DNA from: Megamerina dolium
Lineage: Eukaryota; Arthropoda; Insecta; Diptera; Megamerinidae
Length of the DNA: 64,000 nt
Direction of reading: 5' to 3'
Assembly: GCA_963854835.1 (NCBI GenBank)
Contig: OY978527.1
Location: forward strand, 21,124,557 to 21,188,556
The notes below the pieces were generated by a model that made no database searches, was not told the DNA's origin, and saw nothing but the letters and a program-made list of their open reading frames with translations. Shown in pieces: positions 21,827 through 30,182 of this stretch (position 1 is the stretch's first letter; every line of letters starts with the position of its first letter). The translations under genes were made by a program, and so were the position numbers.

Positions 21827-22453
21827 TAAAAAAAGTCATATCATACCATTTATTCATAACGTCCTTTTCTTTTTTTGAATGATATACAAATTCAAAACAG
21901 AGTTCTCTATAAGGTTGCCAAAATTGTACAAACGCAACTGATATATAAGTGCTATTACTGAATACAATCCCCATGAAATAATTTCCATACAATTCCTCTT
22001 TCGGAAATTAGGGTTAATTTTGATATTAAGCTCAACTGTTTCATGATTTATAATTCGGTACTTGTCAAAATCTGTCATATAAAATATATTTTGAATTTGT
22101 GAAAAGCAAATCTATTTTCATTTTTCGGTGTTCCGTATGTAATGTTTAAAGAGAAGGTTCGAGTAAAGAAATGTTAGTCCTGGGCAAGGATTGCCATGTA
22201 AAGGACTAACTAACTAGACTAACTAGTAAATATGTCTCAGTCCTTAAAGTCCGTCAAAGCGGTTACACCGCTCCATTAATTTCAGCTCGTGTGTTGCCAC
22301 TACAAGCTTGATATATGTTGAGAAAAAAAAAACTACAACGCATTCGTGTCAGTTTAATTTGCATATCGGCTCCATTTAAACAAAATAATTCTTTCCAGAA
22401 TTTCCATTATTCCCATCAATTTCCATATGCTGACCTAGATCAATCAACACCTA
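21827..22453. other. no recognisable gene
   Basis: AT-rich, with short chance ORFs and a small run of actaact repeats near 22205-22230. No element ends found. Confidence 0.4.
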
Positions 22454-24099
22454 CAGTGGCTCACAGCTTATTTCGTACAGTGTATATATTTTTATGTACA
22501 TGGCTGTAACATCGAAACTAAAAAACTTATCGATAAGTTTTGAATGTAGATGTCTGTGTATGTGTTTAGTAAACCTAATAAGAAAACGGGGAACCCCAAA
22601 AATTTTTCTTTTTGTTATGCAAGAGAGAAAAACTATTGATCAGCTGATTTTCAGCTCACATCTTATTTCGTACACAAACTTCAATGTAAGTAAGTTTCAT
22701 TCTGCCGCGCAGTTACAAAGTTTTTTTGAATTGTATGAGTTTTTGGACCTTTTTAACTATTATAACAATTTTTATTATTATTATTTTAAATAGTTAAAGT
22801 GCTGTAAATTAAACATTTAGCTTTATGGGTCATCGTACAACGATGGAACAGCGTAAACTGGTAATTAACCATTTTAGAAAAGGTCAGAGTGTGCGAAAAA
22901 TTGCTGAAATGACAAATTTAAGTGCCTCAACTGTCCAATACATCATTCAACGCTTCGTTCGCGAAAATCGGTTGGAGAACAAGGGCAGAGAAGCACCTAA
23001 TAAGATTTTCAACGCATCAGACGAGCGTTATATTGTACGAAAAATTAAGAAAAATCCAAAGTTATCCGCTCCGAAGTTGGCTGCAGAGGTTCAGCGTGAA
23101 ATAGGAAAATCATCCAGTGCTGAAACTGTCCGACGTGTGCTGCGCAATCATGACTTGAACGGTCGAGTAGCCCGAAAGAAACCATTCATTTCGAAAATGA
23201 ATATACAACGCCGACTTGACTTCGCCAAAGAGCATATTATTAATACTCCTGCGTTCTGGAATACCGTTATTTTCGCGGATGAGTCTAAGTTTAATATTTT
23301 TGGCTCGGACGGAATGTCATATGTTTGGCGTAAAGCGAATACCGAGCTAAACAAGGAGAACCTTAAGCCCACAGTGAAGCATGGTGGCGGTAGCGTGATG
23401 GTTTGGGCCTGTATGTCAGCAGCCGGAGTAGGTGAATTGGTTTTTATTGAGGGAACAATGGACAAAATGAAGTACCTCGAGATTCTGAAAAACAATTTAC
23501 TTCAAAGTGCAGACAAACTGGGTTTGCGGGAAGAATTTCGGTATTACCAAGATAATGACCCAAAACATAAATCTGGGATTGTGCAATCTTGGCTTATTTG
23601 GAACTGCCCACACTTGATGTCTCCACCACCACAGTCACCTGACATGAATGTGATTGAAAATCTTTAGTCTATTTTGGACAATAAAATAAGAACACACAAG
23701 ATTTCTAATAAGCAAGACCTAAAGAAGGTACTGATGGAGGAATGGAAAAAAATCACACCAGACATCACTCAAAAATTGGTGGATTCAATGCCAAGTAGAC
23801 TCCAGGCTGTCATTAACGCTAAGGGATGTCATACTAAATATTAAAATCAACTTACTTTGTTTTTAGTTTGAACTTAAAGAGACTGTACGAAATAAGCTGT
23901 GACATGAATTTTCCTATTTTTTTCTTATTTTATTTTTTTATAGTGTCAAACACTAAAATTTTGAAAAAGTAAATTTATAAAAAACAAACCTTCCTTTCAA
24001 AAATGGCATTTATATTTTGTTCAAATTTTTGCTATATTAGGAATTACGACTGCAGCAATTTTTAAACTGTCACTGTACGAAATAAGCTGGGAGCCACTG
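22454..24099 (+). mobile_element. Tc1-like transposon, copy 1 of a young family
   Basis: The terminal inverted repeat is cagtggctcacagcttattt at the left; the right end is its near-complement, ending gggagccactg. TA duplications lie at 22452-22453 and 24100-24101. An internal repeat of the motif (cagctcacatcttatttcgt near 22651; gaaataagctgtgacatg near 23888) again gives an IR/DR arrangement. Length 1646 bp. Almost identical to the element at 28530-30180. Confidence 0.95.
22825..23844 (+). pseudogene. Tc1-like transposase, DD34E, one nonsense codon
   Basis: The frame encodes 339 residues but has TAG at 23665-23667, where the sister copy has TGG (Trp) in VIENLWSIL. Features: paired HTH (QRKLVINHFRKGQSVRKIA), ARKKPFISK linker, IFADESKFN (first Asp), HGGGSVMVWA, YQDNDPKHK (second Asp) and PDMNVIENL with Glu 34 residues on. 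The natural end GCHTKY is intact here, unlike in the sister copy. The truncated 280-residue product keeps all three catalytic residues but loses the C terminus. Confidence 0.9.
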
Positions 24100-24312
24100 T
24101 AGATTGCAGCTAAATCCAATGCTTAGATTTGGGTTAATTGGTCATACATGCATAACACTTAAAGTGGCGTCACACAAATTCATAATTGTGTAACCACAAT
24201 ATAATGATATTCTGTATCAATGCAAGTGATCGAAAATATCAACATTTCATGTTGCCTATGCATTTAGTGAAACACGAAATGTAAACACAATTAGATATGT
24301 ATGTATGAATAT
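24100..24312. other. short unassigned spacer
   Basis: Spacer between the Tc1-like copy 1 and the gypsy copy A, ending with the 4-bp target ATAT (24309-24312). Nothing recognisable. Confidence 0.5.
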
Positions 24313-24750
24313 TGTAACGAGTATCGATAGTTGATTACTCATCACTATTGTGACTGACTCTATTGGCAGCATCGAAACGAATGTCAACAAAAAGAAATAA
24401 GCGATAACCAGAACAAGCCAACGAGAAAGGAAGAGAAGAATCTCGATAAAGGAAGATTCTGGGGTGTTGCCAACAGAGTATAAATAGAGCCAGTGTTGAG
24501 AATTGACAATCAATCTAATTCCGAACGTGATTGCGAAAACATTGATACAGAGGCAAAAGTTGCAAGTACATTTAAGTGTTATAGTAAATAGTTGATTGTA
24601 AACAGTGTTGATTGTAAATAGAGATTATTAGATAAATTGTTGCTGTATATAGTTGTATAAAATAAGTGTTGCAGTGATTATTAACAGAATCCAGTGATCG
24701 AACAAGGTAATTCAAATAGAATTAAACGTTCACAGAATAAAAACGTAACA
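24313..24750 (+). repeat. 5' LTR of gypsy copy A
   Basis: Starts tgtaacgagtatcgatag and ends aaaacgtaaca. A likely promoter TATA box, TATAAATA, is at 24479-24486. The boundary with the primer-binding site and the match to the 3' LTR fix both ends. Confidence 0.95.
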
Positions 24751-24752
24751 AT

Positions 24753-24772
24753 TGGTGTCAGAAGTGGGATTC
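24753..24772 (+). promoter_or_regulatory. primer-binding site, tRNA-Leu
   Basis: TGGTGTCAGAAGTGGGATTC, two bases after the LTR, is the complement of the 3' end of metazoan tRNA-Leu including CCA (…GAATCCCACTTCTGACACCA, from memory of tRNA-Leu sequences). Minus-strand DNA synthesis would be primed here. The gag ATG lies only 7 bases further on. Confidence 0.85.
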
Positions 24773-24779
24773 TGTAAAG

Positions 24780-26162
24780 ATGGTGAAAATTGACCAACTA
24801 AAAGTGGACCAGCTTAAAAAGCTGTTGGTAGAGATGAATCTATCGTCATCAGGTGCAAAGGCAGAACTGCTGGTGAGGCTGAGGCAAGCTATGGAGGCTA
24901 AGAGAATTAATGTAGAAGAACATGAGTTCTTCGAGGAAGCCGATATACAAGCAGTTGTGCACGCCGAGGAAGAGAGTAAGGTAGATTCGAGTGGTCAACT
25001 CATGGAATTTATGAAATCCATGATGCAACAACAGCAGCAGCAACTGCAAGGAATTAATGCGAAGTTACAAGAACATTCGGTACGTCAAGAAAACGCTATG
25101 GGAGAGTTCCAGAAAACAATTGACTCCAAGTTTCAAGAACATTCGGCTGAATTGCGTATGGAAATTCAACAAGGTTCGGCTCGACAAGAACACGTCATCG
25201 AAAATCTACAAAAAGGAATTGAACTTAGATTTCAGGAAATTTCCGGAACAATTAATGAAAAGGTCACGGATTTAAAGGAACATGTAGATGACTTGGAAGA
25301 TAAGTTCGAGAAATTACAGCACGAACTCAATCAACTAAAAATAAATGGACCAGCCACATCAGTGATTAGAGATTCAAGTACAATCAAATTAAAGCCACCA
25401 ACATTTGACGGAAGCACGCCATTCAATATCTTCAAGCTTCAATTCGAGACAACAGCTTCGAAGAATCAATGGGATGATAGCGACAAGACTGCTGCTTTAA
25501 TAGTCGCATTAAAAGGTAATGCTTCCGAGGTGTTACAGATGATTCCAGAGAAAGATCGTGGTAGCTATCAGTCACTGATGGACACACTCCAGCGAAAGTA
25601 TGGAAATGAATACAAGAGTCAATTACATCGAGTGGAATTGAGATCGCGAGTGCAACGGAGTAATGAGAGTCTTCAGGAGTTCGCTTCCGATATTGAGCGC
25701 TTATGTCATCTAGCGTTCTCCGGTAATTCGGAAGAGTTCGTCGAAAAAATCAAAATAGAGGCATTCATAGATGGCATACGTGATGGAGAGACAAAGCGTG
25801 CCCTAGTCATGTCACCCAGGAATACTTATGCCGAAACAGTCAGTAGTGCATTGACGTTTGAAGCCGCCAGTTTGATGTGTCGACCAATGCCACGGGTACG
25901 CCAACTAGAAACAGAAACAGCAGATCTGGTTGAAGCAGTGTGTCAGGCATTCAAATCTGTAGCGCAGCCTGAAGGAAGAACAACAGGTCGACGCGAAAAC
26001 AAATTTACTGGTAAGTGCTTCATTTGTGACAAACCAGGACACATGGCGCGTGACTGCCGTCTACGACGAAAGCGATCAAGATCGAGTTCTCCAGGAAGAC
26101 AAAAGAAGGAGAATAAGGTGGATAGTGATCACTCCACTAACACAAATCCATCGTTAAACTAA
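24780..26162 (+). CDS. Gag with N-terminal SAP-like domain, copy A
   Basis: 460 residues. Residues 1-40 (KVDQLKKLLVEMNLSSSGAK then AELLVRLRQAM) fit the SAP helix-extended-loop-helix DNA-binding motif. About 50-180 is acidic, then Gln-rich and coiled coil (repeats around EHSVRQENAMGEFQKTIDSK). About 205-375 is a retrotransposon capsid-like region (KPPTFDGSTPFNIFKLQFE, LHRVELRSRVQRSNESLQE). One CCHC knuckle, CFICDKPGHMARDC, precedes a basic tail; copies B and C have two. The start is the first ATG after the primer-binding site. It would form the particle that packages element RNA. Confidence 0.9.
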   Translation: MVKIDQLKVDQLKKLLVEMNLSSSGAKAELLVRLRQAMEAKRINVEEHEFFEEADIQAVVHAEEESKVDSSGQLMEFMKSMMQQQQQQLQGINAKLQEHSVRQENAMGEFQKTIDSKFQEHSAELRMEIQQGSARQEHVIENLQKGIELRFQEISGTINEKVTDLKEHVDDLEDKFEKLQHELNQLKINGPATSVIRDSSTIKLKPPTFDGSTPFNIFKLQFETTASKNQWDDSDKTAALIVALKGNASEVLQMIPEKDRGSYQSLMDTLQRKYGNEYKSQLHRVELRSRVQRSNESLQEFASDIERLCHLAFSGNSEEFVEKIKIEAFIDGIRDGETKRALVMSPRNTYAETVSSALTFEAASLMCRPMPRVRQLETETADLVEAVCQAFKSVAQPEGRTTGRRENKFTGKCFICDKPGHMARDCRLRRKRSRSSSPGRQKKENKVDSDHSTNTNPSLN

Positions 26163-26773
26163 ATCGAGTCAGTTCAGCGGGGCGTGAACTGACTCCAACA
26201 GTGGGTTGCCCCATCATTCACATTTCACAACTACAGCGTGTGCCAAGCAGCTTGACTATTGATGGAAAATTGGACAATAGGGAATTCATGTTAACTCTGG
26301 ACACTGGTGCATCACATTCTATAATCAAGAGCGATTTGGTAAAGAGGTTTGAGCCTTTAATGGGAATAAAATTGCGTACAGCAACGGGTGAGGATGCGCA
26401 AATTCTGGGCAAGATAAAGAAACGAGTATCTATTGGAAATTGCACATGGGAACATGAATTCATTGTGGCCGACATCATCGATGACGTAATAATTGGTGTT
26501 GATTTTATGATTGACAACGGATTTACGTTAGATTTAAATCAACGGATACTACGTTATGCAAATGTCGAATTACCATCGAACATCGTAAAGGAGGACATCA
26601 CGGCAACGCGGATGCTCTATCTCGTGGTCCTTGCAAAATGGAATGTAAACATTGTTCTCGAGTGGAAAGCAAGGAGCACATTGTCGACATACGACTTACG
26701 AATATATTGCCGGAGGAGTCATGGACCACCGAACGAGTGCAAGAAGATCAGCGGAACGACCCAGATCTCGTAA
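26141..26773 (+). CDS. aspartic protease (retropepsin) frame, copy A
   Basis: Open without stop from 26141; the first ATG is at 26201. The active site LTLDTGASHSIIKSDLVKRF is at about 26290-26350, followed by ATGEDAQILG, IVADIIDDVIIGVDFMIDNG (flap and hydrophobic-hydrophobic-Gly of the retropepsin fold) and LDLNQRILRYANVELP. After about 26590 the frame runs into the deletion junction, and its last 55 codons are an out-of-frame reading of RNase H/integrase sequence. The protease domain itself looks intact. Expressed only through frameshifting or a second initiation. Confidence 0.8.
   Translation, partial: HKSIVKLNRVSSAGRELTPTVGCPIIHISQLQRVPSSLTIDGKLDNREFMLTLDTGASHSIIKSDLVKRFEPLMGIKLRTATGEDAQILGKIKKRVSIGNCTWEHEFIVADIIDDVIIGVDFMIDNGFTLDLNQRILRYANVELPSNIVKEDITATRMLYLVVLAKWNVNIVLEWKARSTLSTYDLRIYCRRSHGPPNECKKISGTTQIS
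26153..26159 (+). promoter_or_regulatory. candidate -1 frameshift site before the gag stop
   Basis: The heptamer G TTA AAC in the gag frame directly precedes the TAA stop (26160-26162). A -1 slip here enters the protease frame exactly (next codon CTA at 26159). The protease frame is open from 26141 and overlaps gag by about 20 bases. GUUAAAC is known to slip in arteriviruses. Use in this element is inference. Confidence 0.4.
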
Positions 26774-28026
26774 AGATTATGGAATACAAGGAGCAGGGCA
26801 TACGTCCAGATTGGCAAGAAATGGCTAATGAGAGTCCAATAGCAAAGGCATACTGGGCGCAGTGGCAAAACCTGCACTTACGAGACGGATGTTTATTCCG
26901 AGCATGGGAAAGTGAGGATGGAAAAATCACTAATGATCTTCTAGTGGTACCCAAGGCGAGAATAAATGAAGTGATAGCTGAGTATCACAATGCCTCCAGT
27001 GGAGGGCATTTGGGAATCACCAAAACCGTCGAGAAAATAAAGAAACGATTTTATTGGGTTGGATGTCATGACCATGTCGCTGATTGGATTCGGAAGTGTA
27101 AGCAATGTGCAATGGCCAAAGGTCCCACTAAGAAAAGTCGAGGTAAGATGCACCAATACACCGTGGGTGCTCCATTCGAGCGAATTGCTATGGATATAGC
27201 TGGACCATTTCCAATAAGCAACGCAGGAAACAAGTATGTTCTGGTGGTTATAGATTACTTCAGTAAATGGCCTGAAGTATACCCCATTCCAAATCAGGAA
27301 GCTAGTACAGTTGCGGATGTATTCGTCAACCAATGGGTTACTCGTTTTGGTGTACCGATGGAGTTACATTCAGACCAAGGTCGAAATTTCGAATCATTTG
27401 TATTCCAAGAGATATGCCGTATGCTGGGTATATACAAAACTCGTACAACACCTTTGCATCCACAATCTGATGGCATGGTAGAACGATTTAACCGTACCTT
27501 GGAGGAATATTTGAGAAAAGTCGTAGATAAATACCAAAGAGACTGGGATGTACATATACCAATGTTCCTCATGGCATATAGATGCGCACAACATGATACG
27601 ACGGCTACTACACCGGCAATGGCAATTTTTGGAAACGAGTTAAGACTGCCAGCTGATTTAAAATTTGGAGTTGTAACACCAACGAGATCAACCGAAGGAA
27701 ATTATACTAGCGAAAAGCGGGAACAGTTGGATGAAGTACATCAGTTCATCAGAGAGCGGTCGCAGATGATAAGCGATAAGATGAAGGCCAGGTATGACTT
27801 GAAAGCAAATTCAAAAGGGTTCTATGAAGGAGAGCTTGTAATGCTTCATAATCCACAACGAAAGAAAGGCCTGTCTCCTAAACTACAGACTCATTGGGAA
27901 GGACCATATGAGATTATAGCAAAGATAAATGACGTAGTGTATCGCATTCAACGTGCCTGGAATAAAAGAGCAAAGTTTAAAGTAGTGCACTTGGAGCGAC
28001 TTGCGCCATATCGAGGGGAAGTATAA
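26593..28026 (+). CDS. integrase with RNase H tail, copy A
   Basis: The first ATG is at 26638, but the frame is open from about 26593, where GHHGNADALSRGPC, the typical end of gypsy RNase H, is read. Integrase follows: HNASSGGHLGITK plus CKQCAMAK (HHCC zinc site), AMDIAGPF (first Asp), LHSDQGRNFES (second Asp), and MVERFNRTLEEY with Glu after 35 residues (D,D-35-E). Then a GPYEII module and KVVHLERLAPYRGEV close to the LTR. The catalytic triad is complete. The frame differs from gag and protease, so expression of integrase from this copy is unclear. Confidence 0.85.
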   Translation, partial: GHHGNADALSRGPCKMECKHCSRVESKEHIVDIRLTNILPEESWTTERVQEDQRNDPDLVKIMEYKEQGIRPDWQEMANESPIAKAYWAQWQNLHLRDGCLFRAWESEDGKITNDLLVVPKARINEVIAEYHNASSGGHLGITKTVEKIKKRFYWVGCHDHVADWIRKCKQCAMAKGPTKKSRGKMHQYTVGAPFERIAMDIAGPFPISNAGNKYVLVVIDYFSKWPEVYPIPNQEASTVADVFVNQWVTRFGVPMELHSDQGRNFESFVFQEICRMLGIYKTRTTPLHPQSDGMVERFNRTLEEYLRKVVDKYQRDWDVHIPMFLMAYRCAQHDTTATTPAMAIFGNELRLPADLKFGVVTPTRSTEGNYTSEKREQLDEVHQFIRERSQMISDKMKARYDLKANSKGFYEGELVMLHNPQRKKGLSPKLQTHWEGPYEIIAKINDVVYRIQRAWNKRAKFKVVHLERLAPYRGEV

Positions 28027-28051
28027 AAACTTGTTCGGGACGAACAAGGTT

Positions 28052-28064
28052 AAGAGGAGGGCAG
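28052..28064 (+). promoter_or_regulatory. polypurine tract, copy A
   Basis: aagaggagggcag lies directly upstream of the 3' LTR start (28065), the usual position for plus-strand priming. The same tract borders the 3' LTRs of copies B, C and D. Confidence 0.75.
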
Positions 28065-28502
28065 TGTAACGAGTATCGATAGTTGATTACTCATCACTAT
28101 TGTGACTGACTCTATTGGCAGCATCGAAACGAATGTCAACAAAAAGAAATAAGCGATAACCAGAACAAGCCAACGAGAAAGGAAGAGAAGAATCTCGATA
28201 AAGGAAGATTCTGGGGTGTTGCCAACAGAGTATAAATAGAGCCAGTGTTGAGAATTGACAATCAATCTAATTCCGAACGTGATTGCGAAAACATTGATAC
28301 AGAGGCAAAAGTTGCAAGTACATTTAAGTGTTATAGTAAATAGTTGATTGTAAACAGTGTTGATTGTAAATAGAGATTATTAGATAAATTGTTGCTGTAT
28401 ATAGTTGTATAAAATAAGTGTTGCAGTGATTATTAACAGAATCCAGTGATCGAACAAGGTAATTCAAATAGAATTAAACGTTCACAGAATAAAAACGTAA
28501 CA
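28065..28502 (+). repeat. 3' LTR of gypsy copy A
   Basis: Same sequence as 24313-24750 by eye, ending aaaacgtaaca before the ATAT duplicate. The sister Tc1-like transposon starts only 27 bases further on. Confidence 0.95.
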
Positions 28503-28529
28503 ATATGTATGTACATAATGATATACATA

Positions 28530-30180
28530 CAGTGGCTCACAGCTTATTTCGTACAGTGTATATATTTTTATGTACATGGCTGTAACATCGAAACTAAAAA
28601 ACTTATCAATAAGTTTTGAATATAGATGTCTATGTATGTGTTTAGTAAACCTAATAAGAAAACGGGGAACCCCAAAAATTGTTCTTTTTGTCATGCAAGA
28701 GAGAAAAACTATTGATCAGCTGATTTTCAGCTCACATCTTATTTCGTACACAAACTTCAATGTAAGTAAGTTCCATTCTGCCGCGCAGTTACAAAGTTTT
28801 TTTGAATTGTATGAGTTTTTGGACCTTTTTAACTATTATAACAATTTTTATTATTATTATTTTAAATAGTTAAAGTGCTGTAAATTAAACATTTAGCGTT
28901 ATGGGTCGTCGTACAACGATGGAACAGCGTAAACTGGTAATTAACCATTTTAGGAAAGGTCAGAGTGTGCGAAAAATTGCTGAAATGACAAATTTAAGTG
29001 CCTCAACTGTCCAATACATCATTCAACGCTTCGTTCGCGAAAATCGGTTGGAGAACAAGGGCAGAGAAGCACCTAATAAGATTTTCAACGCATCAGACGA
29101 GCGTTATATTGTACGAAAAATTAAGAAAAATCCAAAGTTATCCGCTCCGAAGTTGGCTGCAGAGGTTCAGCGTGAAATAGGAAAATCATCCAGTGCTGAA
29201 ACTGTCCGACGTGTGCTGCGCAATCATGACTTGAACGGTCGAGTAGCCCGAAAGAAACCATTCATTTCGAAAATGAATATACAACGCCGACTTGACTTCG
29301 CCAAAGAGCATATTATTAATACTCCTGCGTTCTGGAATACCGTTATTTTCGCGGATGAGTCTAAGTTTAATATTTTTGGCTCGGACGGAATGTCATATGT
29401 TTGGCGTAAAGCGAATACCGAGCTAAACAAGGAGAACCTTAAGCCCACAGTGAAGCATGGTGGCGGTAGCGTGATGGTTTGGGCCTGTATGTCAGCAGCC
29501 GGAGTAGGTGAATTGGTTTTTATTGAGGGAACAATGGACAAAATGAAGTACCTCGAGATTCTGAAAAACAATTTACTTCAAAGTGCAGACAAACTGGGTT
29601 TGCGGGAAGAATTTCGGTATTACCAAGATAATGACCCAAAACATAAATCTGGGATTGTGCAATCTTGGCTTATTTGGAACTGCCCACACTTGATGTCTCC
29701 ACCACCACAGTCACCTGACATGAATGTGATTGAAAATCTTTGGTCTATTTTGGACAATAAAATAAGAACACACAAGATTTCTAATAAGCAAGACCTAAAG
29801 AAGGTACTGATGGAAGAATGGAAAAAAATCACACCAGACATCACTCAAAAATTGGTGGATTCAATGCCAAATAGACTCCAGGCTGTCATTAACGCTAAGG
29901 GATGTCAACTAAATATTAAAATCAACTTACTTTGTTTTTAGTTTGAACTTAAAGAGACTGTACGAAATAAGCTGTGACATGAATTTTCCTATTTTTTTCT
30001 TATTTTATTTTTTTATAGTGTCAAACACTAAAATTTTGAAAAAGTAAATTTTGGAAAATAAAAAACAAACCTTCCTTTCTAAAATGGCATTTATATTTTG
30101 TTCAAATTTTTGCTATATTAGGAATTACGACTGCAGCAATTTTTAAACTGTCACTGTACGAAATAAGCTGGGAGCCACTG
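28530..30180 (+). mobile_element. Tc1-like transposon, copy 2, nearly intact
   Basis: Ends cagtggctcacagcttattt / gggagccactg with TA at 28528-28529 and 30181-30182. Length 1651 bp. It differs from copy 1 by scattered substitutions, a 7-9 base indel near 30050 and a single-base loss at the transposase end. IR/DR end structure as in copy 1. Confidence 0.95.
28901..29941 (+). CDS. Tc1-like transposase, DD34E, uninterrupted
   Basis: 346 codons. Residues 1-110 carry two HTH subdomains (MEQRKLVINHFRKGQSVRK; NPKLSAPKLAAEVQ) that would bind the terminal repeats. FADESKFNIFGSD, HGGGSVMVW, YQDNDPKHK and NVIENLWSIL give DD34E. Length is typical for the family (about 340). A one-base deletion at about 29907 relative to copy 1 replaces the last three residues (HTKY-type end) with QLNIKINLLCF. 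The catalytic core is untouched, so activity is possible. It would act in the nucleus, cutting at TA-flanked ends. Confidence 0.9.
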   Translation: MGRRTTMEQRKLVINHFRKGQSVRKIAEMTNLSASTVQYIIQRFVRENRLENKGREAPNKIFNASDERYIVRKIKKNPKLSAPKLAAEVQREIGKSSSAETVRRVLRNHDLNGRVARKKPFISKMNIQRRLDFAKEHIINTPAFWNTVIFADESKFNIFGSDGMSYVWRKANTELNKENLKPTVKHGGGSVMVWACMSAAGVGELVFIEGTMDKMKYLEILKNNLLQSADKLGLREEFRYYQDNDPKHKSGIVQSWLIWNCPHLMSPPPQSPDMNVIENLWSILDNKIRTHKISNKQDLKKVLMEEWKKITPDITQKLVDSMPNRLQAVINAKGCQLNIKINLLCF

Positions 30181-30182
30181 TA

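Larger units (their letters stand above)
24313..28502 (+). mobile_element. Ty3/gypsy LTR retrotransposon copy A, RT/RH-deleted
   Basis: Two 438-bp LTRs (24313-24750, 28065-28502), TGTAAC...GTAACA, in which I see no differences, flanked by ATAT (24309-24312, 28503-28506). Order inside: tRNA-Leu primer-binding site, gag, protease, RNase H tail, integrase, polypurine tract. RT and nearly all RNase H are absent, so this copy cannot reverse transcribe itself. Identical LTRs and a clean target duplication indicate recent integration, so the missing activity was presumably supplied in trans. Related to copies B (32156), C (39939) and D (53312), but its deletion is different. Confidence 0.95.

Noticed and set aside
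24256..24513. Antisense ORF in every gypsy LTR (NSQHWLYLYSVGNTPESSF)
   Set aside because: Appears in all LTR copies only because the LTRs are copies of each other; no start context or domain; treated as a shadow.
27294..27594. Repeated antisense ORFs across the integrase (also 33062-33715, 40847-41500, 54220-54879)
   Set aside because: Shadow frames of the D,D-35-E integrase; they recur because the integrase copies are near-identical.
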